A stretch of DNA of 64,000 nucleotides from Vicinamibacteraceae bacterium (GCA_011525805.1 WYBR01000047.1:1-64000), one strand, 5' to 3'. Counted from the first letter of the stretch, positions 34,341-43,772 are shown. The notes: generated from the sequence alone by a model not told the origin. Numbers and translations are program-made.

Positions 34341-37300
34341 ATGGAGCGCGATCGAATGCAGTGGCCGCAAAGAGGCACAAGGGGCGCAAAGAGCACCGGA
34401 AGAGAGTCGTCACGACGCTCCTCTCTCCCTTCTCATTCTGCGCCTTCTGTGCCTTTTCGTGGCTGGCCCTCTCTGTGCCCTCTGTGCCTCTGTGGTTTGA
34501 TTTCGATCGTGGTGCTCGCGGCGTGCGAGCACGCCAAGCACTGGCGCGGCGGCGAGCCGTATGACCGCGCCTTCATCACGCGGGTGAGCGATCCGCACGA
34601 AGCCAAGCGCGAAATCGACGGCCGCATGACCGCGACGCCTCACCGCAACGACCTGCCCGAGAAGCCCGACGGCAGTGGCCGTTACTCCGTGGATGAGTGG
34701 GTGATGCACCAGTCCACCGGCTGCATGTCCTGCCACGGCGAGTACGACAAGGCCGAGCGGACGATGCACCCGGCGCCGATCACCGCGGCAGTGGGGTGCG
34801 TCGGCTGCCACGGCGGCGATGCCTCCATCACCTCGCCCCTCGAAGCGCCGGGCCGGCCGGGTGAGCCGGGCACGCCGATCGCCGATGCGGCGTATCTCGA
34901 CGCCATGCAGCGCGCGCACGTCCAGCCGCGCAACGCCCAGGCGTGGTACGGCCGCCACGACGACGGCCACTTCGGCTCGCACCACGCCGCGCACGATCCG
35001 GCGCTGCTGCACGGCTCGCGCAATCCTGAGATCACTGCCGCCCTGCTCAATCAGGAGTCGCCCGAGTTCATCCGCTTCATCAACCCCGGCGACCTGCGCA
35101 TTGCTGATTACACGTGCGGTTCGTGCCACTACTCCATCACCCAGCGCGTCAAGCGCTCGATGATGGCCCACGGGGCGCAACTCTGGGGCGCGGCGCTCTA
35201 CAACAACGGCTCCATCCCCAACAAGGTCCCGATCTACGGCGAGAGTTACTCGCCCTTCGGCCTGCCGCAGATGCTCCAGGGCGTCGTCGAAGTCACCAGT
35301 GAGCGTGAGCGGATGAGCATCACCCGGCCCGCGACGGAGGCGGAACTGCAGCGCGGCGTCGTGCCCTACCTCCTCTCCCTGCCGACGTGGAACATCAGCC
35401 AGCCCGGCAACATTCTGCGCATCTTCGAGCGAGGCACGAAATTGCCCGTGCCCGGCGGCGCCACGCCCAACGCCAATCCCGCCGAGGTCGGCAACCCAAA
35501 CGCCCTCGTCGAAGGCGGCCGGCCCGACAAGGGCCTCTCGCCGCGCGGCCTCGGCACGCTCAACCGGACCGATCCCGTCTTCATCGGCCTCCAGAAGACC
35601 CGCCTGCTCGACCCCACGCTCAACTTCCTCGGCACCAACGATCATCCCGGCGACTATCGATCCTCCGGCTGCACCGCGTGCCACGTGCCCTACGCCAACG
35701 ACCGCGATCCCTACCACAGCGGCGAGACGCTGGCGAAGTTTGGCCATCTCGGCCTCGCTGCCGACCAGAACGACCCGAACATTCCCAAGGACGAGTCCGG
35801 CCATCCGGTAGGGCACGTGATGACCAGCGCCGTACCCAACAGCCAGTGCATCACCTGCCACATCCACCCCGGCACGAGTTACGCGAACACCTACCTGGGC
35901 TACATGTGGTGGGACAACGAGTCCGACGGCGAGTTCTTCTATCCCAGCCGCTCGCACAAGCCGACGACCGAGCAGGAGGCGCAGCACCTTCGGCGCAATC
36001 CCGAGAGCGCAGCGCTGCGCGGCCTGTGGGGCAATCTGTATCCCGATGCGATCTCCCACGCCGGCGAGCGCAGCGGGCCGGACTTCCTCGAGCGCAGCGG
36101 CGAGCCGCGCCAGGGCGACGGCTCGACGCTCAACGATCGCCTGCGCCACAACCAGATCGCCGACTTCCACGGTCACGGCTGGGTCTTCCGCGCCGTACAC
36201 AAGAAGGACCGCCGCGGCAACCTGCTCGACGCCGGCGGCGAAGTCATCGATCCCGACGATCCGCACAAGTGGGACAAGGCGGTCCACCTGCGCGACGTTC
36301 ACCTCGAGCGCGGCATGCATTGCATCGACTGCCACTTCACCCAGGACGTCCACGGCGACGGGCGGCTCTACGGCGAAGTGCGCAACGCCATCGAAATCAC
36401 CTGCGTCGATTGCCACGGCTCCTACACGCAGCGCGCCACGCTCAAGACGAGCGGCCCGGCCGCCCCGCCCGGCGGGACCAACCTCGCCACGCGCACCGTG
36501 CTCAACGGGCCGCAGTTTGAACGTCGCGGCGACACCATCATCCAGCGGTCCGCGGTGACGCGCGGCCTCGAATGGGTCATCCCGCAGACGGTGGACACCA
36601 TCAACCCCGACTCCGACTGGGCGAAAGCGAATCCCGAGGCCGCGGCGCTGAGCCGGCGCGCCAAGACCATGCGCCGCGACGGCGTGACGTGGGGCGATCT
36701 GAAGGTCGAGGAGGGGCGCGACCTCGAGTTCGCCCACTCCATGGACAACATGGAGTGCTACACCTGCCACACCTCGTGGATGACTTCCTGCTTCGGCTGC
36801 CACCTGCCCATGGAAGCCAACCAGCGGGCTCCCATGCTCCATAACGAGAGCCTCTTCACGCGCAATTACACGCGCTACAACTTCCAGGTCCTCCGCGACG
36901 ACGTCTTCATGCTCGGCAAGGACTCGACCGTCAAGGGCGGCCGCGTCGTGCCCGTGCGCTCCAGCAGCGCTGTGCTCGTGTCAAGCCAGAACGCCAACCG
37001 CGAGTGGGTCTACCACCAGCAGCAGACCATCAGCGGCGAGGGCTACAGCGGGCAGGCGTTCAACCCCCACTTCCCCCACGCTACCGGCGGCCGCGGCACG
37101 ACGAAGATGTGCACCGACTGCCATCTCTCCAAGAGCAACGACAACAATGCGTGGATGGCGCAGTTGTTTCTTCAAGGAACGAACTTCGTCAACTTCGTCG
37201 GCCGCTACGCGTACGTCGCCACCGGGCGCGAGGGGCTGGAGGCCGTCGTCGTCACCGAGCACGATGAGCCGCAGGCGGTGATCGGCTCGCACCTGCACCA

Positions 37301-38684
37301 TCTCGCGTATCCCGATGAGCATACGCGATTCGTCGAGCGCGACCGCCGGCTGCTGCGCGAGGCGCATCACCACGACGCCGGCTGGGGCGGCGAGATTCTC
37401 GACGTGCAGTTGCGCGGCGAGTACCTCTACGCGGCCCGGGGCGCCGGCGGCTTCTACGCCTACGACGTCGCCAGCATCGACAACAAGGGCTTCAGCGAAC
37501 GCATCGTCACCGCGCCCGTCTCGCCCCTGGGGCAGAATCTCGGCTTCAGGACCAGTTACGCCGTCGCCGTCGCCAGCCCGAGCACGCTCGCCGTCGATCC
37601 CGCCCGCTCGCGCTTCTCGACCGATCCCGACACGCCCCGCCAGACGATGCTCGACGAGCGATCCGTCGAGGACGCGCATCTCGTCAACGAAGAGCAACCC
37701 ATCCACCCCCTCTACGCCTACCTCTACATCGCCGACCGCGATGAGGGGCTGATTCTCACCTTCGCCGGCACGCTGCTCGACGGCGATCCGACGAACAACT
37801 TCATGGAGCGGGCGGTGTTCGCCGACGGCTCGACAGCCTTCAACCCCGGCGGCGCGCTCACCGGCATGACGCACCTCACGCTGGCGGGGCACTATCTCTA
37901 CGCGACCGCCGCGGCGGGCCTGGTCGTCATCAACATCGACAAGCCTCTCGAACCGCGCGTCGAGATGGTCGCCGGCAGCGATGTGCTGAGCAATCCGCGC
38001 AGCGTGGCCGTGCAGTTCCGCTACGCCTTCATCACCGACGAGCGCGGCCTGCACGTGGCGGACATCACCGATCCCGCGTCGCCGCGCTTCGTTGACGGCG
38101 CGAGCGTCGAACTCGAAGACGCCCGGCGCGTCTACATTGCGCGGACGAACGCCTTCGTCGCCGCCGGCTCGCAGGGGCTGGCGATCATCGACATCACGAA
38201 CCCCGAGCGGCCGCGTCTGGACCAATTGTTCACCGCCGACGGTTCGATCGACGATGCGCGCGATGTGAAGGTCGGCATGACCAACGCCTCGCTCTACGCC
38301 TACGTCGCCGATGGCCGCAACGGCCTGCGCGTGATCGAACTCATGGGCCCGCACACGACGCCGCAGTTCCGCGGCTTCTCGCCGCCGCTGTCGCCGCGAC
38401 TCATCGCGACGTACCGCACGCACGGCCCGGCGCTGGCGGTGAGCAAGGGACTCGACCGCGACCGCGCCGTCGATGAATCCGGCCACCAGGTCGCCGTCTT
38501 CGGCCGCCTCGGCTCGCGCCCCCTGCAACTCGAAGAGATGCGCCGCATGTTCGTGCGCGGCGGGGCGGTGTGGAAAGTGAGCGACAAGGCGGAGACCGAG
38601 CCCCGCCCCTTCGCCGCGGAAGAGGAAAAGAAAGAAGAGTCCTCGCCCCCCGTCCGCCCACCCCGCCGGCCGGGGCAGCGGTGA
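34341..38684 (+). CDS. Decahaem c-type cytochrome lipoprotein with C-terminal LVIVD beta-propeller
   Basis: 1447 residues; GGAGG lies 4 nt before the ATG. Ten CXXCH haem sites occur at residues ~128, 153, 259, 444, 503, 661, 688, 806, 817 and 924 (CMSCH, CVGCH, CGSCH, CTACH, CITCH, CIDCH, CVDCH, CYTCH, CFGCH, CTDCH). The N-terminus is a lipoprotein signal (ISIVVLAAC, Cys62). After the last haem the protein continues with beta-propeller repeats of the LVIVD type (GLHVADITDPASPRFVDG, GLAIIDITNPERPRLDQ). Covalent haem attachment and export imply a role in electron transfer at the periplasm or outer membrane. The 10-bp gap from the barrel gene implies one transcript. The electron donor or acceptor is unknown. 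A GGCACAAAG-type repeat underlies residues ~9-53. Confidence 0.9.
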   Translation: MERDRMQWPQRGTRGAKSTGRESSRRSSLPSHSAPSVPFRGWPSLCPLCLCGLISIVVLAACEHAKHWRGGEPYDRAFITRVSDPHEAKREIDGRMTATPHRNDLPEKPDGSGRYSVDEWVMHQSTGCMSCHGEYDKAERTMHPAPITAAVGCVGCHGGDASITSPLEAPGRPGEPGTPIADAAYLDAMQRAHVQPRNAQAWYGRHDDGHFGSHHAAHDPALLHGSRNPEITAALLNQESPEFIRFINPGDLRIADYTCGSCHYSITQRVKRSMMAHGAQLWGAALYNNGSIPNKVPIYGESYSPFGLPQMLQGVVEVTSERERMSITRPATEAELQRGVVPYLLSLPTWNISQPGNILRIFERGTKLPVPGGATPNANPAEVGNPNALVEGGRPDKGLSPRGLGTLNRTDPVFIGLQKTRLLDPTLNFLGTNDHPGDYRSSGCTACHVPYANDRDPYHSGETLAKFGHLGLAADQNDPNIPKDESGHPVGHVMTSAVPNSQCITCHIHPGTSYANTYLGYMWWDNESDGEFFYPSRSHKPTTEQEAQHLRRNPESAALRGLWGNLYPDAISHAGERSGPDFLERSGEPRQGDGSTLNDRLRHNQIADFHGHGWVFRAVHKKDRRGNLLDAGGEVIDPDDPHKWDKAVHLRDVHLERGMHCIDCHFTQDVHGDGRLYGEVRNAIEITCVDCHGSYTQRATLKTSGPAAPPGGTNLATRTVLNGPQFERRGDTIIQRSAVTRGLEWVIPQTVDTINPDSDWAKANPEAAALSRRAKTMRRDGVTWGDLKVEEGRDLEFAHSMDNMECYTCHTSWMTSCFGCHLPMEANQRAPMLHNESLFTRNYTRYNFQVLRDDVFMLGKDSTVKGGRVVPVRSSSAVLVSSQNANREWVYHQQQTISGEGYSGQAFNPHFPHATGGRGTTKMCTDCHLSKSNDNNAWMAQLFLQGTNFVNFVGRYAYVATGREGLEAVVVTEHDEPQAVIGSHLHHLAYPDEHTRFVERDRRLLREAHHHDAGWGGEILDVQLRGEYLYAARGAGGFYAYDVASIDNKGFSERIVTAPVSPLGQNLGFRTSYAVAVASPSTLAVDPARSRFSTDPDTPRQTMLDERSVEDAHLVNEEQPIHPLYAYLYIADRDEGLILTFAGTLLDGDPTNNFMERAVFADGSTAFNPGGALTGMTHLTLAGHYLYATAAAGLVVINIDKPLEPRVEMVAGSDVLSNPRSVAVQFRYAFITDERGLHVADITDPASPRFVDGASVELEDARRVYIARTNAFVAAGSQGLAIIDITNPERPRLDQLFTADGSIDDARDVKVGMTNASLYAYVADGRNGLRVIELMGPHTTPQFRGFSPPLSPRLIATYRTHGPALAVSKGLDRDRAVDESGHQVAVFGRLGSRPLQLEEMRRMFVRGGAVWKVSDKAETEPRPFAAEEEKKEESSPPVRPPRRPGQR
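34366..34500. repeat. GCACAAAG/CTTTGTGC-type interspersed repeat inside a coding start
   Basis: The left part (34366-34396) has AAAGAGGCACAAGG and GGCGCAAAGAGCAC. The right part (34437-34500) has the inverted complement as TCTGTGCC repeated several times and ends CTCTGTGGTTTGA. This form is a familiar planctomycete intergenic repeat. Here it lies in frame within the signal-peptide region of the decahaem gene. Confidence 0.65.
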
Positions 38685-38791
38685 ATGCGGGGCGCCTCAG
38701 ACGCGAATCGCAGCGTCATGTTGCCGGCACGATCCGGCGCGAGTATCCGCGGTGCTCGACTTCCCCGGCAACCATGAGTGCGCGTCCGGTG

Positions 38792-40087
38792 CTACTCCAC
38801 CAACACTGTGTTACTGGTGGAGCATGCAGTTAGATCCAGGAGCTGGATATAGCCTCCGCAGGCATGGGGGCCGTGTTCGACCTCAATGCGGCCTCGTCCG
38901 CGATGGTCGGAGAATCCGGATTCCACGAGTTGAAGGTGCGGTACGCCCAGTCCAAGGCGGGTTCCGACGCAAGGGCCGGAGGGCACTCGGAAACTCCCGG
39001 TGGTCATGGCGAAGAGCAAGGCCACTTCACCATTGGGCGACCCGCACGCCCACGACACGGCTCCCGAGCCGCTGCCCGGGCAGGCAGAGTAAAGCGGCGT
39101 CATGTGGATCGATCCGCCCGAGCCGCCGAAAGCCCACGTGCTCTCGTCGCTTCCTCCGCCGGCGAGCACGACGCTCCGGCGCGCCACGTCGTAAGCCATG
39201 GCATGAGCGGATCGGGCCGGCGGGCCAATGTCGGTAAGCCGAGTCCAGACCGTTCCATCCCACTCCCAGGTGTCTCCAAGCCGAGTGGGGTAGTAATCGC
39301 TGTATCCGCCGAACAGGATTGAGACCCCGCGCTCAATGTCATACGCCATTGCAGTGCTGAGCCGCTTGCCCGGTCCGACTTCTGCCGCAATCGACCAACT
39401 CACTCCGTCCCACTGCCACGTGCGCTCGCGGTCTGACCCCTGAAGCATGCCTCCGAAGAGCACGACCACGCCGCGCGCCTCATCAAAGCACATGGCATGT
39501 TGTCGGCGAGAAGCGGGTCCCGGCGCGTCGACTCGCTTCCATCGCACACCGTCCCACTCCCATGTATCGCGTTGATCAAGGTAACCGTCCCAGCCGCCAA
39601 AGAGCACCGTTTGACCTCTTGCGCTGTCGAACGCCATCTGATGAAGGAAGCGAGGAGAGGGCCCGGTCGTGCTCACGCGCGTCCAGGTTGCTCCATCCCA
39701 TTCCCACGTGTCGCCGAAGATCGTTGAGTAGGGATAGGTTCCACCGAAGAGCACGGTCACTCCCCGAACACTGTCGTACACCATGGCGTGTTTGGCGCGC
39801 GGTGAGGGTCCACCGGTGGCGACTAGGCGCCAGGTCACACCGTCCCACTCCCATGTGTCTCCGAGAGCGTTGAAGCCGCTTGTGGTTCCACCAAACAGAA
39901 CTGTCACCCCTCGGGCGCTGTCATAGGCCATTGCAGGGTACGATCGTCGGTTTGGAGCACCCTGCGCGACGACCCCCCACGTCCCACAGTCCTGACCGAC
40001 GGCCAGCTGCGGCACCGACGCCATGATAGATGCAACCACGGCACTCCAAACGGACCTTGCCCCGCGGAATGCGACTGAGGAGCGCAT
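38792..40087 (-). CDS. Secreted Kelch-repeat protein with shared C-terminal domain
   Basis: 431 residues. AAGGAGG lies six nt before the ATG at 40087 and a signal peptide follows (VVASIMASVPQLAVG). Six Kelch-type repeats of ~50 residues are plain: each has (A)(M/V)xYDSARGVTVLFGG then DTWEWDGxxW (for example DTWEWDGATWTRV, RTWQWDGVSWSIA), forming a six-bladed propeller. The C-terminal ~95 residues have the export-associated domain (GSFRVPSGPCVGTRLGLGV; GGYIQLLDLTACSTSN). The DNA is visibly less GC-biased than its neighbours, so it may have been acquired recently. Likely extracellular; ligand unknown. Confidence 0.82.
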   Translation of the reverse strand: MRSSVAFRGARSVWSAVVASIMASVPQLAVGQDCGTWGVVAQGAPNRRSYPAMAYDSARGVTVLFGGTTSGFNALGDTWEWDGVTWRLVATGGPSPRAKHAMVYDSVRGVTVLFGGTYPYSTIFGDTWEWDGATWTRVSTTGPSPRFLHQMAFDSARGQTVLFGGWDGYLDQRDTWEWDGVRWKRVDAPGPASRRQHAMCFDEARGVVVLFGGMLQGSDRERTWQWDGVSWSIAAEVGPGKRLSTAMAYDIERGVSILFGGYSDYYPTRLGDTWEWDGTVWTRLTDIGPPARSAHAMAYDVARRSVVLAGGGSDESTWAFGGSGGSIHMTPLYSACPGSGSGAVSWACGSPNGEVALLFAMTTGSFRVPSGPCVGTRLGLGVPHLQLVESGFSDHRGRGRIEVEHGPHACGGYIQLLDLTACSTSNTVLVE

Positions 40088-40168
40088 ATCATCCCTCCTT
40101 CATTTATTGAATGTTGCGCGACTTCGCGATTCGATCCGAATCAAGCGGCGAAGGTGGTCAACTGGGAC

Positions 40169-40197
40169 AGTCTAACTGGTCGTGAGTGAATCCGCAA
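40169..40197 (-). promoter_or_regulatory. Promoter-like TTGCGG-17-TAGACT upstream of Kelch gene
   Basis: On the minus strand TTGCGG (40197-40192) and TAGACT (40174-40169) are 17 bp apart, ~80 bp upstream of the Kelch start, in an otherwise gene-free 222-bp divergent gap. Confidence 0.35.
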
Positions 40198-40298
40198 CGG
40201 GGAATCGCCCCCGTTTTGATCCCCCCGCTGCTCGTTGACCAAAGACGCAGCGCTCCCGTCCGCCGTCCGCCGCCGGCCGGGGCAGCGGTAGGGCGCGA

Positions 40299-40304
40299 TA
40301 CAGT
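40299..40304 (+). promoter_or_regulatory. -10-like hexamer TACAGT, 5 nt before mnmE GTG
   Basis: TACAGT (TANNNT form) lies 5 nt before GTG 40310, and no Shine-Dalgarno is present. No -35 match is seen. Confidence 0.3.
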
Positions 40305-40309
40305 TGTGC

Positions 40310-41686
40310 GTGAACCTCGCCGACACCATCATTGCCTGCTCCTCGCCGCCGGGGGCTTCGGGTCGCGGGCTGATCCGGCTCTCGGGCGAGCAGGCGTGGG
40401 CGATCGTTGACGCGATGAGCGGCGCGGCGCATCGGCCGCTGCCGCGCACGCGCGGCGCGCGGTCGCATCGCCTCGTCAACGGCTGGCCGTGCATGCTGCT
40501 GCTCTTTCCCGCGCCGCGAAGTTACACGGGCCAGGATGTGATCGAGATCGCCCTGCCCGGGAACCCGACGATGATCGAGCGGGTGACTCTGCTGGCGCTG
40601 GATCGCGGCGCGCGGCGGGCGGAGGCGGGTGAATTCACCGCGCGCGCGTGGTTCAACGGCCGCATGACGCTCACCCAGGCCGAGGGCGTGGCGGCGACGA
40701 TCGCGGCGGCGTCGGATGCGCAGTTGCGCGCCGCACAAGCGTTGCGCGGCAACCGCCTCGGCCTCGTCGCGGCCGATCTGTGCGAGCGACTCGCCCAAAC
40801 CCTCGCCCTCGTCGAGGCGGGAATCGACTTCACCGACGAGGAGGATGTCGTCGCGATCGCGCCGGCCGACCTTGCGCAGCGCCTCGAAGAACTGGCGCGG
40901 ACGATGAACGAGACGCTGAGCCGGTCTATCGGGTCGGAGTCGCTCAGCGCCCTTCCGCGCGTCGTGCTCGTCGGCGGGCCGAACGCGGGCAAGAGCACGC
41001 TCTACAACGCGCTTCTCGGTCGGAAGCGGGCCGTGGTGAGCGAGCAGGCGGGGACGACGCGGGACGCGATCGCCGAGCCGATGCATCTCGATGCGGGCGA
41101 TCCGCTCTCGCCGGAGGTGCTGCTCGTGGACATCGCGGGTCTGGACGATTCGCCGCTGGGGCTCAATCCGCTCATGCAGCGCGCGGCGCGCGAGGCGATC
41201 GAGGGGGCGGACCTGCTGCTGCTGCTCACGCCGGCGGATGAACCGGCGCACGGCGGCGGGGCGGCCGAGCAGACGCGATTCGCACCGGCGCGAGCGCCCG
41301 TGATTTGGATCCGATCGAAGTCCGACCTCGCCCGTGGCGGCGACGGCGAAGAGGGGATGCTGCGCGTCAGCGCGCAAAGCGGCGAGGGGCTGGCGCTCCT
41401 GCGCGCCCGCATTGCCGAGTCCCTCGCGGACCGGGTGTGCCCGGCGGGGGCGGACGCGCTGGCGCTGCTCCCCCGGCACGAGGAGATGCTGCGCCGGGCG
41501 CGGGCGCACCTCGGCGCGGCGCTGGACCTTGTCCGGCCGCGGTGCGGCGAGCGGAGCCTGCGCGACTCGGAGTTGATCGCCGCGTCGATGCGCAGCGCGC
41601 TCGATGCGCTCGGCTCGCTCGCGGGCGCGGTGACGCCCGACGACGTGCTCGGGCGCATCTTCGCGGGCTTCTGCATCGGCAAGTGA
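40310..41686 (+). CDS. mnmE: tRNA uridine-5-carboxymethylaminomethyl modification GTPase MnmE
   Basis: About 458 residues from GTG 40310 (TTG 40304 also possible). The N-terminal folate-binding domain has [18 protein letters not shown] and [23 protein letters not shown]. The G domain near residues 225-370 has GGPNAGKST (G1), GTTRD (G2), DIAGLDD (G3, where DTAG is usual) and RSKSD (G4, where NKxD is usual). The C-terminal CIGK motif needed for the modification chemistry is exact (FCIGK). With MnmG, MnmE makes cmnm5U in tRNA wobble uridines. The altered G3 and G4 may lower GTP affinity or specificity. Confidence 0.93.
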   Translation: MNLADTIIACSSPPGASGRGLIRLSGEQAWAIVDAMSGAAHRPLPRTRGARSHRLVNGWPCMLLLFPAPRSYTGQDVIEIALPGNPTMIERVTLLALDRGARRAEAGEFTARAWFNGRMTLTQAEGVAATIAAASDAQLRAAQALRGNRLGLVAADLCERLAQTLALVEAGIDFTDEEDVVAIAPADLAQRLEELARTMNETLSRSIGSESLSALPRVVLVGGPNAGKSTLYNALLGRKRAVVSEQAGTTRDAIAEPMHLDAGDPLSPEVLLVDIAGLDDSPLGLNPLMQRAAREAIEGADLLLLLTPADEPAHGGGAAEQTRFAPARAPVIWIRSKSDLARGGDGEEGMLRVSAQSGEGLALLRARIAESLADRVCPAGADALALLPRHEEMLRRARAHLGAALDLVRPRCGERSLRDSELIAASMRSALDALGSLAGAVTPDDVLGRIFAGFCIGK

Positions 41687-41703
41687 GGCGGCGCGCCAAA
41701 TGA

Positions 41704-41739
41704 CGCAAAGCCCAGGGATGGCTATCCCTGGGCTTTGCG
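41704..41739. terminator. Perfect 16-bp hairpin between convergent mnmE and TlpA-like genes
   Basis: CGCAAAGCCCAGGGAT (41704-41719), loop GGCT, ATCCCTGGGCTTTGCG (41724-41739), with no mismatch. It lies 18 bp after mnmE and 27 bp after the other gene's stop, so it can serve both transcripts. No U tract follows on either strand. Confidence 0.7.
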
Positions 41740-41765
41740 AGCGATTCGGTGCTGAGGACCCAGTC

Positions 41766-42956
41766 TTACATTTCACCCTGCGCCAGCAGATCCTCGATCA
41801 ACTTCTGAATCTTCTGTTCCCCTTCGGGGTCGAAGCCGACGGCGACGTGGGCGATCTTGCCCTTCTTGTCGATGAGGTAGAAGGTGGGGATGCCGCGGAC
41901 CTTGTAGGCGGTGGCGACTTCATCGCCCTCGACGAGCAGGCCATACGTGAACTTCTGGTCCTTCATGTACTTGATGGGCCCCTCGACCTTGTTGCTGCGC
42001 TCCCATGTGCTGATGCCGAGGATCTTCACCTTCTGGTCCTTGAAGTGCTCGTGGAGTTCCTGGATGCCGGGCATGGCCATCTTGCACGGCCCGCACCACG
42101 TCGCCCAGAAGTCGAGCAGAACGACGTTGCCGCGCAGGTCGGAGAGTTTGACGGTCTTGCCCTCGCCCGACTGGAGTTCGAAGTCCGGCGCTTGCGTTCC
42201 GACGGCGAGCAGTTGCGGCGGCGGGGGCGCGGCGGGGCGCTCGTACTTCTTGGACTCGTAGCCCTCGGGGGCCTTGAGGGCGAAGTCCGCGGCTTTGATC
42301 TCCGCCTTCGGATTGAGTTTGTGCAGTTCCAGCGTGTACCCCTGGTTGATGCGCTCGACGCGGCGGGGCAGGTGGTCCTTCTTGCCGAAGTACCAGCGAG
42401 CCTCGGCCATCGCGTCCTCGTAGACGACGTGAATCACGTGGCACTCGACGTCATCGATCTTCTCGACGCCCTCGAGTTTGAGCGAATCGGCGTTGATCTC
42501 GTCGGTGAAGGGGGTGGGATGGATGAACTCGAACATGAGGCCCAACTGGACGCGCTCCAGGAGGTCTTCCCCGTCGCCGCCCATCGGCGCCCAGAGATGG
42601 GTTTTCTTCTCGTGGTCGATCTGGTAGACGTTCGTGCCGTCGAAGGCGACCGCGAGGATGGGGTTGGAGCCGATCGGGCCGTCGGTGGCGGGGTCGTCGA
42701 GGGTGAGCCAGGTCGGGCTGTCGCCGAGGTCGGTGCCGCGGATCGCCTTGCCCTGCCCGGTCATGACCTTGTAGCGGTTCTCGTAGCCTTCGAGCGGCGT
42801 GACGCGGTAGTCGTAGGTAACCGCCTTGACCTTGAGCGTCGCTTCATCCACCTTCTTCACGATGGCGAGCACATCCTCACCCTTCAGGGGTTCCTGCGCG
42901 AGGCACATGGAAGAGGTCAGCACAAGCACGCCCGTCGTCGCCAATGCACGTCTCAT
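41766..42956 (-). CDS. Exported TlpA-like thioredoxin with LolA-like N-terminal domain
   Basis: 396 residues. AAGGAG lies 7 nt before the ATG at 42956. An N-terminal signal (ALATTGVLVLTSSMCLA) precedes a ~200-residue domain reminiscent of outer-membrane lipoprotein-sorting (LolA/DUF2092-like) proteins (KVKAVTYDYRVTP, VYQIDHEKKTHLW, CHVIHVVYEDAMAEARWYFG). A thioredoxin fold follows from ~245 with the active site WATWCGPCK and the cis-Pro region GIPTFYLID. Probably periplasmic disulfide reductase activity, possibly for cytochrome maturation; the lipoprotein-like domain may select partners. The upstream frame extension is rejected. Confidence 0.87.
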   Translation of the reverse strand: MRRALATTGVLVLTSSMCLAQEPLKGEDVLAIVKKVDEATLKVKAVTYDYRVTPLEGYENRYKVMTGQGKAIRGTDLGDSPTWLTLDDPATDGPIGSNPILAVAFDGTNVYQIDHEKKTHLWAPMGGDGEDLLERVQLGLMFEFIHPTPFTDEINADSLKLEGVEKIDDVECHVIHVVYEDAMAEARWYFGKKDHLPRRVERINQGYTLELHKLNPKAEIKAADFALKAPEGYESKKYERPAAPPPPQLLAVGTQAPDFELQSGEGKTVKLSDLRGNVVLLDFWATWCGPCKMAMPGIQELHEHFKDQKVKILGISTWERSNKVEGPIKYMKDQKFTYGLLVEGDEVATAYKVRGIPTFYLIDKKGKIAHVAVGFDPEGEQKIQKLIEDLLAQGEM

Positions 42957-43106
42957 CTGATTCTCCTTGTCTGGGGTTCGTTTCATCCGTTCAGGCAGCG
43001 CCGTGGAGGCGGGAGCGAGTGAACGCAGCGCTGCGCAGGCGGCCGCTGGGGGGGTGGTCCGCCGGGATGATTCTACCGCGATCATCCCTTTCGAGTTCGT
43101 TCCACG

Positions 43107-43134
43107 CCCACGATGAGGCTCTGCGAATCGTGGG
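43107..43134. repeat. CCCACGAT...ATCGTGGG hairpin repeat (reverse orientation)
   Basis: Reverse-complement copy of the 9421-9450 element with the same arms and loop (GAGGCTCTGCGA). It lies between the TlpA-like gene and the 3' end of the GNAT gene. The rest of the 42957-43160 gap shows no gene. Confidence 0.75.
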
Positions 43135-43160
43135 ATGCGTTCACGCAAATCGCGGGCGCC

Positions 43161-43763
43161 TCAACCCCGCGCGCCATGCCCCTCGACCTCCGCCCCGACC
43201 ACTTCGCGCACAAGTGCAATGTTTCCAGGCGCTTCCGATGCGATCCCCCCGTCGAACTCCAGTTCCCAGAACCCCACATCGTGCCACTGGCCGAACTTCC
43301 AGCCGACGCGGAACATCGTGCCGATGTGGCGGAAGCCGAAGTGCTCGTGGAGGCGCACGCTGGCGGGGTTGGGAAGGGTGATTCCGCCGAGCACCTTGCG
43401 GTACCCCTGTCGTCGGACGATTGAGAGGACGCGTTCGTAAAGGGAGCGGCCGAGGCCGCGACCGTGCCAGCCGGCGCGGACGTAGACGGAGGTCTCGACG
43501 GTCCAGCGATAGGCGCAGCGGGTGCGGAAGGGCGAGGCCTTGGCGAAGCCGACGATCGCGCCGTCCTGCGCCGCGGCGTCGCCGGGCAGCGCCTCCGCCA
43601 CGAGCCAAGGGTACCACTGGCGCTGCTCGCGCCACGCGCCGAGCCACATTTCAAGCGGCTCGGGCTCGATGGCGAAGTTCGCGGGGGTGTTGGCCGCGTA
43701 CCAGTTGGCGATGTCCACGATCGCCGCCACGTCGGGCTCATTCGCGAAACGAATGTTCACCAT
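43161..43763 (-). CDS. GNAT-family N-acetyltransferase (phosphinothricin acetyltransferase-like)
   Basis: 200 residues. It starts IRFANEPDVAAIVDIANWYAANTPANF as in the Pat/Bar group. The acetyl-CoA motif A is GRGLGRSLYERVLSIVRRQG (near residue 105), followed by GGITLPNPASVRLHEHFGFRHIGT. The family acetylates amino groups of glutamate-like compounds or detoxifies phosphinothricin; the real substrate cannot be told. A perfect 8-bp hairpin sits just before its start codon. Confidence 0.87.
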   Translation of the reverse strand: MVNIRFANEPDVAAIVDIANWYAANTPANFAIEPEPLEMWLGAWREQRQWYPWLVAEALPGDAAAQDGAIVGFAKASPFRTRCAYRWTVETSVYVRAGWHGRGLGRSLYERVLSIVRRQGYRKVLGGITLPNPASVRLHEHFGFRHIGTMFRVGWKFGQWHDVGFWELEFDGGIASEAPGNIALVREVVGAEVEGHGARG

Positions 43764-43772
43764 GACACGATC

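Noticed and set aside
30623-34396. 1257-codon minus-strand open frame
   Set aside because: It lies antisense to the TPR and barrel genes and spans several intergenic gaps; both real genes have clear motifs.
34410-36842. 810-codon minus-strand open frame inside the decahaem gene
   Set aside because: Mirror frame of a gene with ten CXXCH sites; no family resemblance.
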